Shown piece by piece: positions 1 through 4,998 of a DNA stretch of 6,499 nt. A program made the position numbers and the translations under genes. Position 1 is the stretch's first letter, and each line of letters starts with the position of its first letter. The DNA comes from Phascolarctobacterium sp. (lineage in GTDB: Bacteria > Bacillota > Negativicutes > Acidaminococcales > Acidaminococcaceae), in the NCBI GenBank assembly GCA_022718015.1, contig JAIHZV010000067.1:1-6499 (forward strand). The letters are read 5' to 3'. Under the pieces are notes generated by a model. It saw only the letters and a program-made list of their open reading frames with translations, was not told the DNA's origin and made no database searches.

Positions 1-924
1 GGCAGCGGCAAGTCGACGCTGATTAACGATATCCTTTATAACGCGCTGGGCAGCAAGCTTAACGGTGCGCGCCTGCGTGCAGCGGAGCATGACAGCATCG
101 AAGGTCTGGAGCTGGTGGACAAGGTTATCAACATCGACCAGTCTCCGATTGGCCGCACGCCGCGCTCCAACCCTGCGACCTATACAGGCGTGTTTGACTT
201 CATCCGTGAGCTGTTCAGCCAGACGAATGAGGCGAAGCTGCGCGGCTATAAGGCAGGACGCTTCAGCTTCAACGTGAAGGGCGGACGCTGCGAGGCCTGC
301 AAGGGCGACGGCATGAATAAAATCGAGATGAACTTTCTGCCCGACGTTTATGTTCCCTGCGAGGTGTGCCATGGCGCGCGCTATAACCGCGACACGCTGG
401 AGGTGCATTACAAGGGCAAGACGATTGCCGAGGTGCTGGACATGACGGTCAGCGAGGCGTGCGAGTTCTTCAAGAACCAGCCGCGTATTGCGCGCAAGCT
501 GCAGGTGCTCGAGGACGTCGGCCTTGGCTATATCCATCTGGGGCAGGCGGCGACGACGCTTTCGGGCGGCGAGGCGCAGCGCGTCAAGCTGGCGACGGAG
601 CTTTCCCGCCGCAGCACGGGACGCACGGTGTATATCCTTGATGAGCCGACGACCGGCCTGCATATTGCCGATGTGCATAAGCTGCTCGACGTGCTGCAGC
701 GCCTTGTGGAGGCAGGCGACAGTGTAATTGTTATTGAGCATAATCTTGATGTTATCAAGGTGGCAGATTATATTATTGACCTCGGACCGGAGGGCGGCGA
801 CAAGGGCGGCACGCTCGTGGCCAGCGGTACGCCGGAGGAGGTTGCCAAGGTCAAGAAGTCTTATACCGGCCAGTATATCAAGGCTGAGCTGGCGAAGGCG
901 AAGAAGAACGGGTGGTATGTATGA
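1..924 (+). CDS. uvrA: UvrA excinuclease ATPase subunit, C-terminal third (5' end outside window)
   Basis: This is the DNA damage-recognition ATPase of nucleotide excision repair, which loads UvrB on lesions. The window opens inside the Walker A motif of the second ABC ATPase domain (GSGKST, fragment residues 1-6) and the frame runs 307 residues to TGA at 922. The C-terminal zinc finger is intact: CxxC-x19-CxxC with cysteines at fragment residues 97, 100, 120 and 123. The ABC signature LSGGEAQRVKLA lies near residue 187 and Walker B with its glutamate (VYILDEPTTGLH) near 210. The C-terminal tail (ASGTPEEVAKV, then a GWYV end) is of normal family length. The stop overlaps the uvrC start (ATGA, 921-924), which implies translational coupling in a uvrA-uvrC operon. 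Nothing looks broken; the missing part is only the window edge. Confidence 0.98.
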   Translation, partial: GSGKSTLINDILYNALGSKLNGARLRAAEHDSIEGLELVDKVINIDQSPIGRTPRSNPATYTGVFDFIRELFSQTNEAKLRGYKAGRFSFNVKGGRCEACKGDGMNKIEMNFLPDVYVPCEVCHGARYNRDTLEVHYKGKTIAEVLDMTVSEACEFFKNQPRIARKLQVLEDVGLGYIHLGQAATTLSGGEAQRVKLATELSRRSTGRTVYILDEPTTGLHIADVHKLLDVLQRLVEAGDSVIVIEHNLDVIKVADYIIDLGPEGGDKGGTLVASGTPEEVAKVKKSYTGQYIKAELAKAKKNGWYV

Positions 925-2768
925 CAGAGTTAGCAGCAGGCTTTAGCGATGCGATTCGCAATGCGCTGGCTGTTCTGCCGGAAAAGCCGGGCGTTTATCT
1001 TATGCATGATGCCACGGGCAAGGTCATCTATGTGGGTAAGGCCGTGGTGCTGAAGAACCGCGTGCGCAGCTACTTCCGCAATCTGGCGAGCCATACGCCG
1101 AAGGTTAAGGCGATGGTGGCGAAGATTGCCGAGATTGAGACGATTGTTACCTCGAGCGAGGTCGAAGCGCTGATTTTAGAGTGCAACCTGATTAAAAAAT
1201 ATCGTCCGCGCTATAACATCAGCCTCAAGGACGACAAAACCTATCCCTATCTTAAGGTGACGGTGAACGAGGAATTTCCGCGGCTGTTCGTGACGCGCCG
1301 CCAAAGCCGTGACGGGGCGAAGTATTACGGACCCTATGCCGACGCCGGAGCGATGCATGCGACGGTGAAGCTTTTGCGCAGCATGTTTCCGCTGCGTACC
1401 TGCCGCAAGATGAATCCCGACAGGCCGTGCCTCAACTACCATATCAAGCGTTGCCTTGCGCCCTGCGCCGGTTATGTGGGCCGTGCGGAGTATCAGCAGA
1501 TGATTCGCTCGGTGTGCATGGTGCTTGACGGACGCACGACGGAGCTGGAGCGCGACCTGAAGCAGCGGATGCAGGAGGCGGCGGATAATTATGCCTTTGA
1601 GGAGGCTGCACGGCTGCGCGACCAGCTGCAGGCAGTGATGCGTCTCAACGAATCGCAGAAGGCCGTGACGAACAATGGCGGCGATATGGATGTCTTTGGC
1701 TTTGCGCAGGATATGACAGGCGCGTGCGTGCAGATTTTCTTTGTGCGTAAGGGTAGGCTGATTGGTCGTGACAACTTCTTTTTGCAGAATGAGGGCGATG
1801 AGCCGGGCGAAATCATGACAGCGTTCGTGAAGCAGTATTATAATGAGGCAACCTTTATTCCCCGGGAAATTGTGCTGCCGTACCTGCCGGAGGCTGATGA
1901 GCAGCAGCTTATCGAAATGTGGCTGGCAGAGCGTGCGGAGCGTAGGGTGGAGCTGTTAAAGCCGCAGCGCGGCGTGAAGCGTGAGCTGCTGAAGCTGGCG
2001 GCGGATAATGCTGTGAAGCTGCTCGACGAGCGTTTGCGCAAGGGCAGCCTGTCGCTGAAGAATGACGAGCAGGCAGCAGAGGAGCTACAAAGGGCGCTGG
2101 GCATGACGCAGCCCTTGGAGCGCATGGATTGCTTCGATATCAGTCATACGCAGGGCAGCGAGACGGTTGCTTCGATGGTTGTCTTTCGTAACGGCAGCAT
2201 CAGCAAGAAGGATTACCGCAAGTACAAGATTGTTTCTGCCGAGGGCAAGCCGGACGATTTCAAGTCGATGCAGGAGGTTGTCTACCGCCGCTACAAGGAT
2301 TACGAGGATTTGCCTAGCCTCGTCGTTATCGACGGCGGCAAGGGACAGCTCAGCTCGGCGCTGGAGGTGCTGCACGGCCTGGGACTGGACGATTTGCACG
2401 TCGTCGGTCTGGCGAAGCGCGAGGAAGAAATCTTCAAGCCGCATCAAAGCGAGAGCATTCTGCTCGACCGCGACAGTGCAGCGCTGCATCTGATTCAGCG
2501 TATCCGCGATGAGGCGCATCGCTTTGCTATCACCTATCACCGCAAGCTGCGCGGCAAGCGTAACCTTGTCTCTGTGCTTGACCATGTGGAGGGCATCGGC
2601 CCGAAGCGCAGGCAGGAGCTGTGGAAGGCGTTCAAGACGCTGGACGCTATGCGAGCGGCCAGCGTGGAGGAGCTGGCGCAGGTGGAAAGCATGAACCATG
2701 CGGCGGCGCAGACGCTGTATGACTTCTTCCGTCTTGAGCTGCCCGAAAAGCAGGCGGCGCTGCAATAG
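921..2768 (+). CDS. uvrC: UvrC excinuclease subunit, complete
   Basis: UvrC makes the 3' and 5' incisions around a lesion in the UvrB-DNA complex. The protein has 615 residues, normal for the family. The GIY-YIG nuclease domain is at residues 20-100 (GVY 24-26, YVG 37-39, R47, and the EALILE helix around 82-87). A four-cysteine cluster (C161, C170, C178, C182; the last two gaps of 7 and 3 residues match the iron-sulfur site reported for E. coli UvrC) follows. The UVR/UvrB-binding helix pair is at about 205-240, the RNase H-like endonuclease at about 400-540 (FDISHTQG, IDGGKGQ, EEEIFKPH), and the helix-hairpin-helix pair at about 556-610 (VEGIGPKRR). I chose ATG 921 because it gives the 4-base overlap with uvrA and the usual N-terminus; GTG 912 in the same frame adds only three residues. 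GGTGG at 911-915 is a weak ribosome site, consistent with coupling. No convincing terminator follows. Confidence 0.98.
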   Translation: MTELAAGFSDAIRNALAVLPEKPGVYLMHDATGKVIYVGKAVVLKNRVRSYFRNLASHTPKVKAMVAKIAEIETIVTSSEVEALILECNLIKKYRPRYNISLKDDKTYPYLKVTVNEEFPRLFVTRRQSRDGAKYYGPYADAGAMHATVKLLRSMFPLRTCRKMNPDRPCLNYHIKRCLAPCAGYVGRAEYQQMIRSVCMVLDGRTTELERDLKQRMQEAADNYAFEEAARLRDQLQAVMRLNESQKAVTNNGGDMDVFGFAQDMTGACVQIFFVRKGRLIGRDNFFLQNEGDEPGEIMTAFVKQYYNEATFIPREIVLPYLPEADEQQLIEMWLAERAERRVELLKPQRGVKRELLKLAADNAVKLLDERLRKGSLSLKNDEQAAEELQRALGMTQPLERMDCFDISHTQGSETVASMVVFRNGSISKKDYRKYKIVSAEGKPDDFKSMQEVVYRRYKDYEDLPSLVVIDGGKGQLSSALEVLHGLGLDDLHVVGLAKREEEIFKPHQSESILLDRDSAALHLIQRIRDEAHRFAITYHRKLRGKRNLVSVLDHVEGIGPKRRQELWKAFKTLDAMRAASVEELAQVESMNHAAAQTLYDFFRLELPEKQAALQ

Positions 2769-2816
2769 CGGACGCTGAAAGTTCACAGCAAGTTTAAAGT
2801 TTTTGGCGGCTTTTTG

Positions 2817-2825
2817 TGTTATAAT
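2817..2825 (+). promoter_or_regulatory. Extended -10 promoter for rubredoxin
   Basis: TGT followed by TATAAT (2820-2825) forms an extended -10 element 46 bases before the rubredoxin start codon. No good -35 lies at 16-18 bases, so recognition would rest on the extended -10. The ribosome site GGAGG is at 2859-2863, 8 bases before ATG. Confidence 0.65.
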
Positions 2826-2871
2826 GAGCTTAGGTCAAATAAAAAATTATTATTGATTGGAGGTCTTGGTA

Positions 2872-3033
2872 ATGACAAAATGGGTATGCAATATTTGTGG
2901 CTATGTTTATGATCCTGAGGTTGGCGATCCGGACAACGGTGTAGCAGCAGGCACTGCCTGGGAGGATGTTCCGGCAGATTGGGTTTGCCCTCTGTGCGGC
3001 GTTGGCAAGGACGATTTCAGCGAAGAAGCATAA
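2872..3033 (+). CDS. Rubredoxin, 53 aa
   Basis: This is a small cytoplasmic iron-only electron carrier with one iron bound by four cysteines. In anaerobes it typically passes electrons to peroxide or superoxide reductases (rubrerythrin, desulfoferrodoxin) or flavodiiron proteins. My translation gives 53 residues, the classic length. The two metal-binding loops are clear: CNICGYVYDP (C6, C9) and CPLCGVGKDDF (C39, C42), with the conserved aromatic residues W4, Y11, Y13, W37 and F49, and the acidic C-terminus. GGAGG at 2859-2863 is spaced 8 bases from ATG. It has its own promoter (2817-2825) and terminator (3059-3110), so it is probably monocistronic. The usual partner genes are absent from the window, so the electron acceptor cannot be named. 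Identification rests on direct motif reading and is secure. Confidence 0.98.
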   Translation: MTKWVCNICGYVYDPEVGDPDNGVAAGTAWEDVPADWVCPLCGVGKDDFSEEA

Positions 3034-3058
3034 ATTTATAAGATTTTAAAACGTAAAA

Positions 3059-3110
3059 AGTCCGCTGACTGAAAGCTTATGCTGCAATCGGTCAGCGGAC
3101 TATAGTTTTT
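3059..3110 (+). terminator. Intrinsic terminator of rubredoxin gene
   Basis: A 13-bp stem pairs 3059-3071 (AGTCCGCTGACTG) with 3089-3101 (one T-G wobble), loop 3072-3088, followed after ATAG by five T residues at 3106-3110. The A-rich stretch before the left arm would also give a U-tract on the minus strand, so it may work both ways and isolate the TA-like locus downstream. Confidence 0.85.
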
Positions 3111-3148
3111 GAAGGGCATAAATTTCCTGCTTGGTAGCTGTTGGAGAC

Positions 3149-3177
3149 TTGAATTTTCTATATAAGTGTAGTACAAT
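3149..3177 (+). promoter_or_regulatory. Promoter of the predicted antitoxin RNA
   Basis: A -35 TTGAAT (3149-3154) and a -10 TACAAT (3172-3177) are separated by exactly 17 bases. The predicted start, near 3184, lies just before the repeat GGTGTTACC at 3187. No open reading frame with a ribosome site follows on the plus strand before the terminator at 3228-3268, which points to a non-coding transcript. Confidence 0.65.
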
Positions 3178-3186
3178 ATAGAAAAA

Positions 3187-3209
3187 GGTGTTACCGATAG
3201 ACGGTTGAC
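3187..3209 (+). repeat. Left arm of imperfect inverted repeat
   Basis: The arm is GGTGTTACC followed by GATAGACGGTTGAC. It matches, in inverted orientation, 3416-3447: 9/9 in the outer block and 12/14 in the inner block, with nine extra bases between the blocks in the right arm. It starts 9 bases after the plus-strand -10 element, so it is the first thing transcribed. Confidence 0.85.
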
Positions 3210-3227
3210 CCTTAATAGTTTTTGGTT

Positions 3228-3268
3228 AAAAATAACCGCAAGTTTTTCGAGGGCTGGCGGTTATTTTT
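3228..3268. terminator. Shared bidirectional terminator of toxin and antitoxin RNAs
   Basis: A perfect 12-bp stem AAAAATAACCGC (3228-3239) / GCGGTTATTTTT (3257-3268) has A residues at one foot and T residues at the other, so it can end transcription on both strands. The 17-base loop can extend the stem through AG/CT and G-U pairs (3241-3245 with 3251-3255). The toxin stop codon (3261-3263, minus) lies inside the stem. An upstream GGTTA (3224-3228) can alternatively pair with TAACC (3233-3237), which would compete with the left arm. Confidence 0.85.
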
Positions 3269-3356
3269 GTTTTTGTGATTGTCCCATCATATAGCCTAAA
3301 CCGAAAGAGGTCAGAACTAAGCCTATAATAGCTATGAAGCCTTCTATAGTGAGCAT
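3261..3356 (-). CDS. Small hydrophobic holin-like toxin candidate, 31 aa
   Basis: The minus strand encodes a 31-residue peptide: MLTIEG, one hydrophobic helix at about residues 6-24 (FIAIIGLVLTSFGLGYMM), then a polar basic tail rich in Q and K ending QKQK. One membrane helix plus a short charged tail is the plan of type I toxins and of the small peptides annotated as putative holin-like toxins in Bacillota (Hol-Tox family; TxpA, BsrG and Fst are functional analogues). I choose ATG at 3356 because GAGG (3365-3368) is 8 bases away; the in-frame ATG at 3362 would sit only 2 bases from it. The gene has its own consensus promoter (3458-3486), a structured leader of about 95 bases and a terminator that overlaps its stop codon. 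The predicted membrane-depolarising role is inferred from family and layout, not shown here. It could instead be a non-toxic small membrane protein. Confidence 0.72.
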   Translation of the reverse strand: MLTIEGFIAIIGLVLTSFGLGYMMGQSQKQK

Positions 3357-3364
3357 GGGCATCA

Positions 3365-3416
3365 CCTCTCTTCTTAGTCGGATTTCTAGCGTAACTAGAG
3401 CCTGAAAATCAGAGAG
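3365..3416 (-). promoter_or_regulatory. Leader hairpin that can sequester the toxin ribosome binding site
   Basis: In the toxin message CUCUCU (complement of 3411-3416) can pair with AGAGAG (complement of 3366-3371), which overlaps the AGAGAGG ribosome site. Inside, bases 3381-3385 can pair with 3406-3410 and 3385-3389 with 3395-3399 (TCTAG/CTAGA around CGTAA; base 3385 is shared, so one of the two pairs at that point is lost), giving a stacked, branched hairpin. Inhibitory 5' structures of this kind are usual in type I toxin mRNAs. The fold was derived by eye. Confidence 0.5.
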
Positions 3417-3447
3417 TCAACCGCCTACCGTTGTATTTGGTAACACC
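3416..3447 (-). repeat. Right arm of imperfect inverted repeat
   Basis: Read on the minus strand this arm begins GGTGTTACC (3447-3439), then nine unmatched bases, then GGTAGGCGGTTGAC (3429-3416). It begins 10 bases after the toxin -10 element, almost the same distance as the left arm from its own promoter. Both predicted RNAs therefore carry the same leader sequence. Confidence 0.85.
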
Positions 3448-3457
3448 ATAAGATGAT

Positions 3458-3486
3458 TCTAACATATAATTTTGGAAAAGTAAACA
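3458..3486 (-). promoter_or_regulatory. Promoter of the holin-like toxin gene
   Basis: On the minus strand, -35 TTTACT (3486-3481) and -10 TAGAAT (3463-3458) are 17 bases apart, with TG one base before the -10 (extended -10). Transcription would start near 3451, just before the right repeat arm. The region 3487-3539, between this promoter and the next gene's control region, shows nothing recognisable. Confidence 0.7.
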
Positions 3487-3539
3487 AATATTTATGGAAG
3501 TTGTAGAGAAGTCATAGCAATAAGGCAGCGAGTTGGCGG

Positions 3540-3552
3540 TTTTGCTGCAAAA
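3540..3552. promoter_or_regulatory. Possible operator palindrome upstream of Sel1-repeat gene
   Basis: TTTTGC-T-GCAAAA is a perfect 13-base palindrome ending 4 bases before the -35 element at 3557. The position fits an activator or repressor site, but a palindrome this short may arise by chance. Confidence 0.25.
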
Positions 3553-3556
3553 ATAG

Positions 3557-3585
3557 TTGATAATTGTTTGCAATCGTGTTATTAT
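3557..3585 (+). promoter_or_regulatory. Promoter of the Sel1-repeat gene
   Basis: A -35 TTGATA (3557-3562) and a -10 TATTAT (3580-3585) are separated by 17 bases, with TGT directly before the -10. This is a near-consensus extended promoter. The predicted start near 3592 gives an untranslated leader of about 64 bases and a GAGAGG ribosome site at 3642-3647, 8 bases before ATG. Confidence 0.75.
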
Positions 3586-3655
3586 GTTGTTAGTTCCTGT
3601 GGGTGGACTTAAATTGACGATTCTTGTAAAAGATGAGAAAAGAGAGGTTTTTTAA

Positions 3656-4462
3656 ATGACTACTGTAGTGGAAAAATACTTGCAAATTGCTAACCTGGCA
3701 AAGGACCCGGCTAATACCGAGGTTGTTATCGACGGCATCCTGACCTTCTTCGGTCTGGACTACATCGACCTGAACATGGGCATTGAAAGATTGTACACTA
3801 TGAAGAAGATTGATTATAAATTCAGAAGCGTAATGTACAAGGCTGAAGACCTGGGCGCTATCATGGCTTGGTTCAAGGAAGCTGCCGGCGTAACTGACGA
3901 AGAAATCGCTGCTGCTGAAGCAAAAAATAAAGAATATATCGAAGGCTGCCTGATGCTGGCTAAACAATATCTGGGCATGGGCCATGCAATCAGCGGCAAA
4001 ACCTATCTGGAGCTGGCTGCTGCTAAAGGCTCCGAGGAAGCTAAGGCTCAGCTGAAGGATATGGAATATGCAGAGGATATGTATATGCTGGGCGAGCAAT
4101 ACCTGGGCATGGGTCACTGCATCTGCTCCAAAACCTATTTCGAGCTGGCTGCTGCCAAAGGCTGCCCAAAGGCTGCACAAAAGCTGAAGGACATGGAATA
4201 TGCAGAGGATATGTACATGCTGGGCGAGCAATACCTGGGCATGGGCCATGCAATCAGCGGCAAAACCTACATGGAGCTGGCTGCTGCTAAAGGCTGCCCG
4301 AAGGCTGCACAAAAGCTGAAAGATATGGAATACGCAAAGGATATGTATATGCTGGGCGAGCAATATCTGGCAATGGGCCACAAAATCTGCTCCAAGACCT
4401 ACTTTGAGCTGGCTGCTGCCAAAGGCTGCCCGAAGGCTGCTGCAAAATTAGCTGAATACTAA
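3656..4462 (+). CDS. Sel1-like repeat protein with four 44-residue repeats
   Basis: The 268-residue protein has no signal peptide or membrane segment, so it is probably cytoplasmic. Residues 1-92 form a helical N-terminal part I do not recognise. Residues 93-136, 137-180, 181-224 and 225-268 are four tandem 44-residue repeats with the pattern A..MYMLGEQYLGMGH.I..KTY.ELAAAKG.PKAA.KL. This fits the Sel1-like helix-turn-helix repeat (LG..Y..G..., AA..G...A...L), a relative of TPR that forms protein-binding solenoids. The last repeat ends exactly at the stop codon. Repeats 1 and 3 share HAISGKTY and repeats 2 and 4 share ICSKTYF, so the array looks like a doubled two-repeat unit. A strong promoter, good ribosome site and terminator make it a well-expressed single gene. 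Codon choice (GAA, AAA, CTG, GGC, GCT) is more AT-tolerant than in uvrC. Its partner and role are unknown. Confidence 0.85.
   Translation: MTTVVEKYLQIANLAKDPANTEVVIDGILTFFGLDYIDLNMGIERLYTMKKIDYKFRSVMYKAEDLGAIMAWFKEAAGVTDEEIAAAEAKNKEYIEGCLMLAKQYLGMGHAISGKTYLELAAAKGSEEAKAQLKDMEYAEDMYMLGEQYLGMGHCICSKTYFELAAAKGCPKAAQKLKDMEYAEDMYMLGEQYLGMGHAISGKTYMELAAAKGCPKAAQKLKDMEYAKDMYMLGEQYLAMGHKICSKTYFELAAAKGCPKAAAKLAEY
3932..4459 (+). repeat. Four in-frame tandem 132-bp repeats (two 264-bp units)
   Basis: The repeat boundaries are 3932-4063, 4064-4195, 4196-4327 and 4328-4459. Adjacent copies are very similar in DNA sequence, and copies 1/3 and 2/4 match best, for example the shared ATGGGCCATGCAATCAGCGG in 1 and 3. 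Such arrays can gain or lose units by recombination. Confidence 0.9.
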
Positions 4463-4485
4463 GAGCCGGTCTGACTAAAAAAATT

Positions 4486-4530
4486 AGCCGAAAGCAAGGA
4501 CGCTTGTTTGCGCCTGAGCTTTCGGCTTTT
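4486..4530 (+). terminator. Terminator of the Sel1-repeat gene
   Basis: A perfect 10-bp stem AGCCGAAAGC (4486-4495) / GCTTTCGGCT (4518-4527) ends in a run of T residues (4527-4530). The stem continues inside the loop with AGG.CGC / GCG.CCT. It lies 24 bases after the stop codon. Confidence 0.88.
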
Positions 4531-4560
4531 GTGTTATGTTGTTTGCTTGCGTAATGGCGT

Positions 4561-4591
4561 AAAAAAGCCGCCTGCATGACTGTGCAGACGG
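4561..4591 (-). terminator. Terminator of the small two-helix membrane protein gene
   Basis: On the minus strand a stem formed by 4583-4591 and 4568-4576 (CCG/CGG and CTGCA/TGCAG around one mismatch) is followed by a run of U encoded by the A residues 4561-4566. It begins about 15 bases past the stop at 4606. The plus strand has only a short TTTT after it, so it may back up the preceding terminator. Confidence 0.8.
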
Positions 4592-4605
4592 TTTTGCCTT
4601 GCTTA

Positions 4606-4806
4606 TTAGAAGCTGATGAGCTGCATACGGTAGACAGCACTGACGCCGGCGTTGAGCGCGAGCATACAGCCAAGGGAAAGAGCGATTAAAAGAGCAGTTT
4701 CCTTGGAGTTGAGCGGTTGCTGCTGCAGTCTGGCGCGGTTAAACGCTTTGAGGCAGAGTGTAATCAGCATACCGAAAAGAAATAGGGCGAAGCAGATATT
4801 AAGCAT
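4606..4806 (-). CDS. Hypothetical two-helix membrane protein, 66 aa
   Basis: I do not recognise a family. The product has 66 residues: an N-terminal membrane helix at about residues 3-21 (MLNICFALFLFGMLITLCL), a short basic, glutamine-rich linker (FNRARLQQQPLNSKE), a second helix at about 37-58 (TALLIALSLGCMLALNAGV) and a short tail ending LISF. By the positive-inside rule the basic linker is probably cytoplasmic, leaving both ends outside. I chose the ATG at 4806 rather than 4851 because AAAGGAG (4819-4813) lies 6 bases before it, whereas the upstream start has no ribosome site. The gene stands alone, between its own consensus promoter (4888-4915) and terminator (4561-4591), and is divergent from the TM1266-like gene. 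The good signals argue that this is a real gene. Confidence 0.7.
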   Translation of the reverse strand: MLNICFALFLFGMLITLCLKAFNRARLQQQPLNSKETALLIALSLGCMLALNAGVSAVYRMQLISF

Positions 4807-4887
4807 GAGGTACTCCTTTATAAATAGATGGCAGATTGCCGGAAATTGCATGAGCTGCGCAGCATAGCGCAGTAAAATACAAGTCTA

Positions 4888-4915
4888 ATTATAGCAAAAT
4901 GGTGCTCAATGTCAA
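4888..4915 (-). promoter_or_regulatory. Perfect-hexamer promoter for the two-helix membrane protein
   Basis: On the minus strand TTGACA (4915-4910) and TATAAT (4893-4888) are 16 bases apart, with TG one base before the -10. Both hexamers match the sigma-70/SigA consensus exactly. The leader of about 75 bases contains the palindrome GCTGCGCAGC (4854-4863), overlapping a TGCGC/GCGCA hairpin. Confidence 0.82.
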
Positions 4916-4937
4916 GCGCAGGCCGAACGCAGTTTTT

Positions 4938-4967
4938 TTGCCTGCCTCCCTGCAAGTGTGCTATACT
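4938..4967 (+). promoter_or_regulatory. Promoter of the TM1266-family regulator gene
   Basis: A -35 TTGCCT (4938-4943) and a -10 TATACT (4962-4967) are separated by 18 bases, with TGC before the -10. It is back to back with the minus-strand promoter, only 22 bases between the two -35 elements, so one bound factor could affect both. Confidence 0.65.
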
Positions 4968-4998
4968 TAATGAAGAAGCTTATTAAGGAGGCAAGAAT

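Larger units (their letters stand above)
3184..3273 (+). ncRNA. Predicted antisense RNA (type I antitoxin candidate)
   Basis: The promoter at 3149-3177 would produce an RNA of about 85-90 bases ending at the strong terminator 3228-3268. Its 5' part can form a small hairpin (ACCG 3193-3196 / CGGT 3202-3205 with a 5-base loop; GGT 3187-3189 / ACC 3208-3210 outside). Its 3' part is fully complementary to the last bases of the toxin message, including the toxin stop codon and the terminator. Antitoxins of the TxpA/RatA and Fst/par type overlap their toxin messages at the 3' end in this way. Transcript ends are inferred from the promoter and terminator only. An alternative is that the RNA is simply a by-product of a promoter facing the terminator. 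Confidence 0.5.

Noticed and set aside
2085..2786. A 233-codon open frame on the minus strand within uvrC
   Set aside because: It lies opposite the conserved RNase H and helix-hairpin-helix domains of UvrC, and the peptide shows no recognisable domain. It is a by-product of GC-rich codon use.
2769..2819. A terminator after uvrC
   Set aside because: There are T runs (2800-2804, 2811-2815) but no stable hairpin in front of them, so I do not call one. uvrC transcripts may read into rubredoxin and end at 3110.
3187..3447. The inverted repeat as terminal repeats of a small transposable element (MITE)
   Set aside because: No matching target-site duplication is visible (GAAAAA on the left, ATAAGA on the right), and the repeats sit at fixed distance from two outside promoters, which fits transcript leaders better. 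Not fully excluded without copy-number data.
3590..4381. A 263-codon open frame on the minus strand, with repeats of its own
   Set aside because: It is antisense to the Sel1-repeat gene. Its repeats are the reverse of the 132-bp units, and it has no promoter, ribosome site or family likeness, whereas the plus strand has all of these.
4652..4867. A 71-codon plus-strand frame overlapping the two-helix membrane protein
   Set aside because: It has no ribosome site or promoter and is rich in R and S without domain features. The minus-strand frame has a full set of expression signals and two clear membrane helices.
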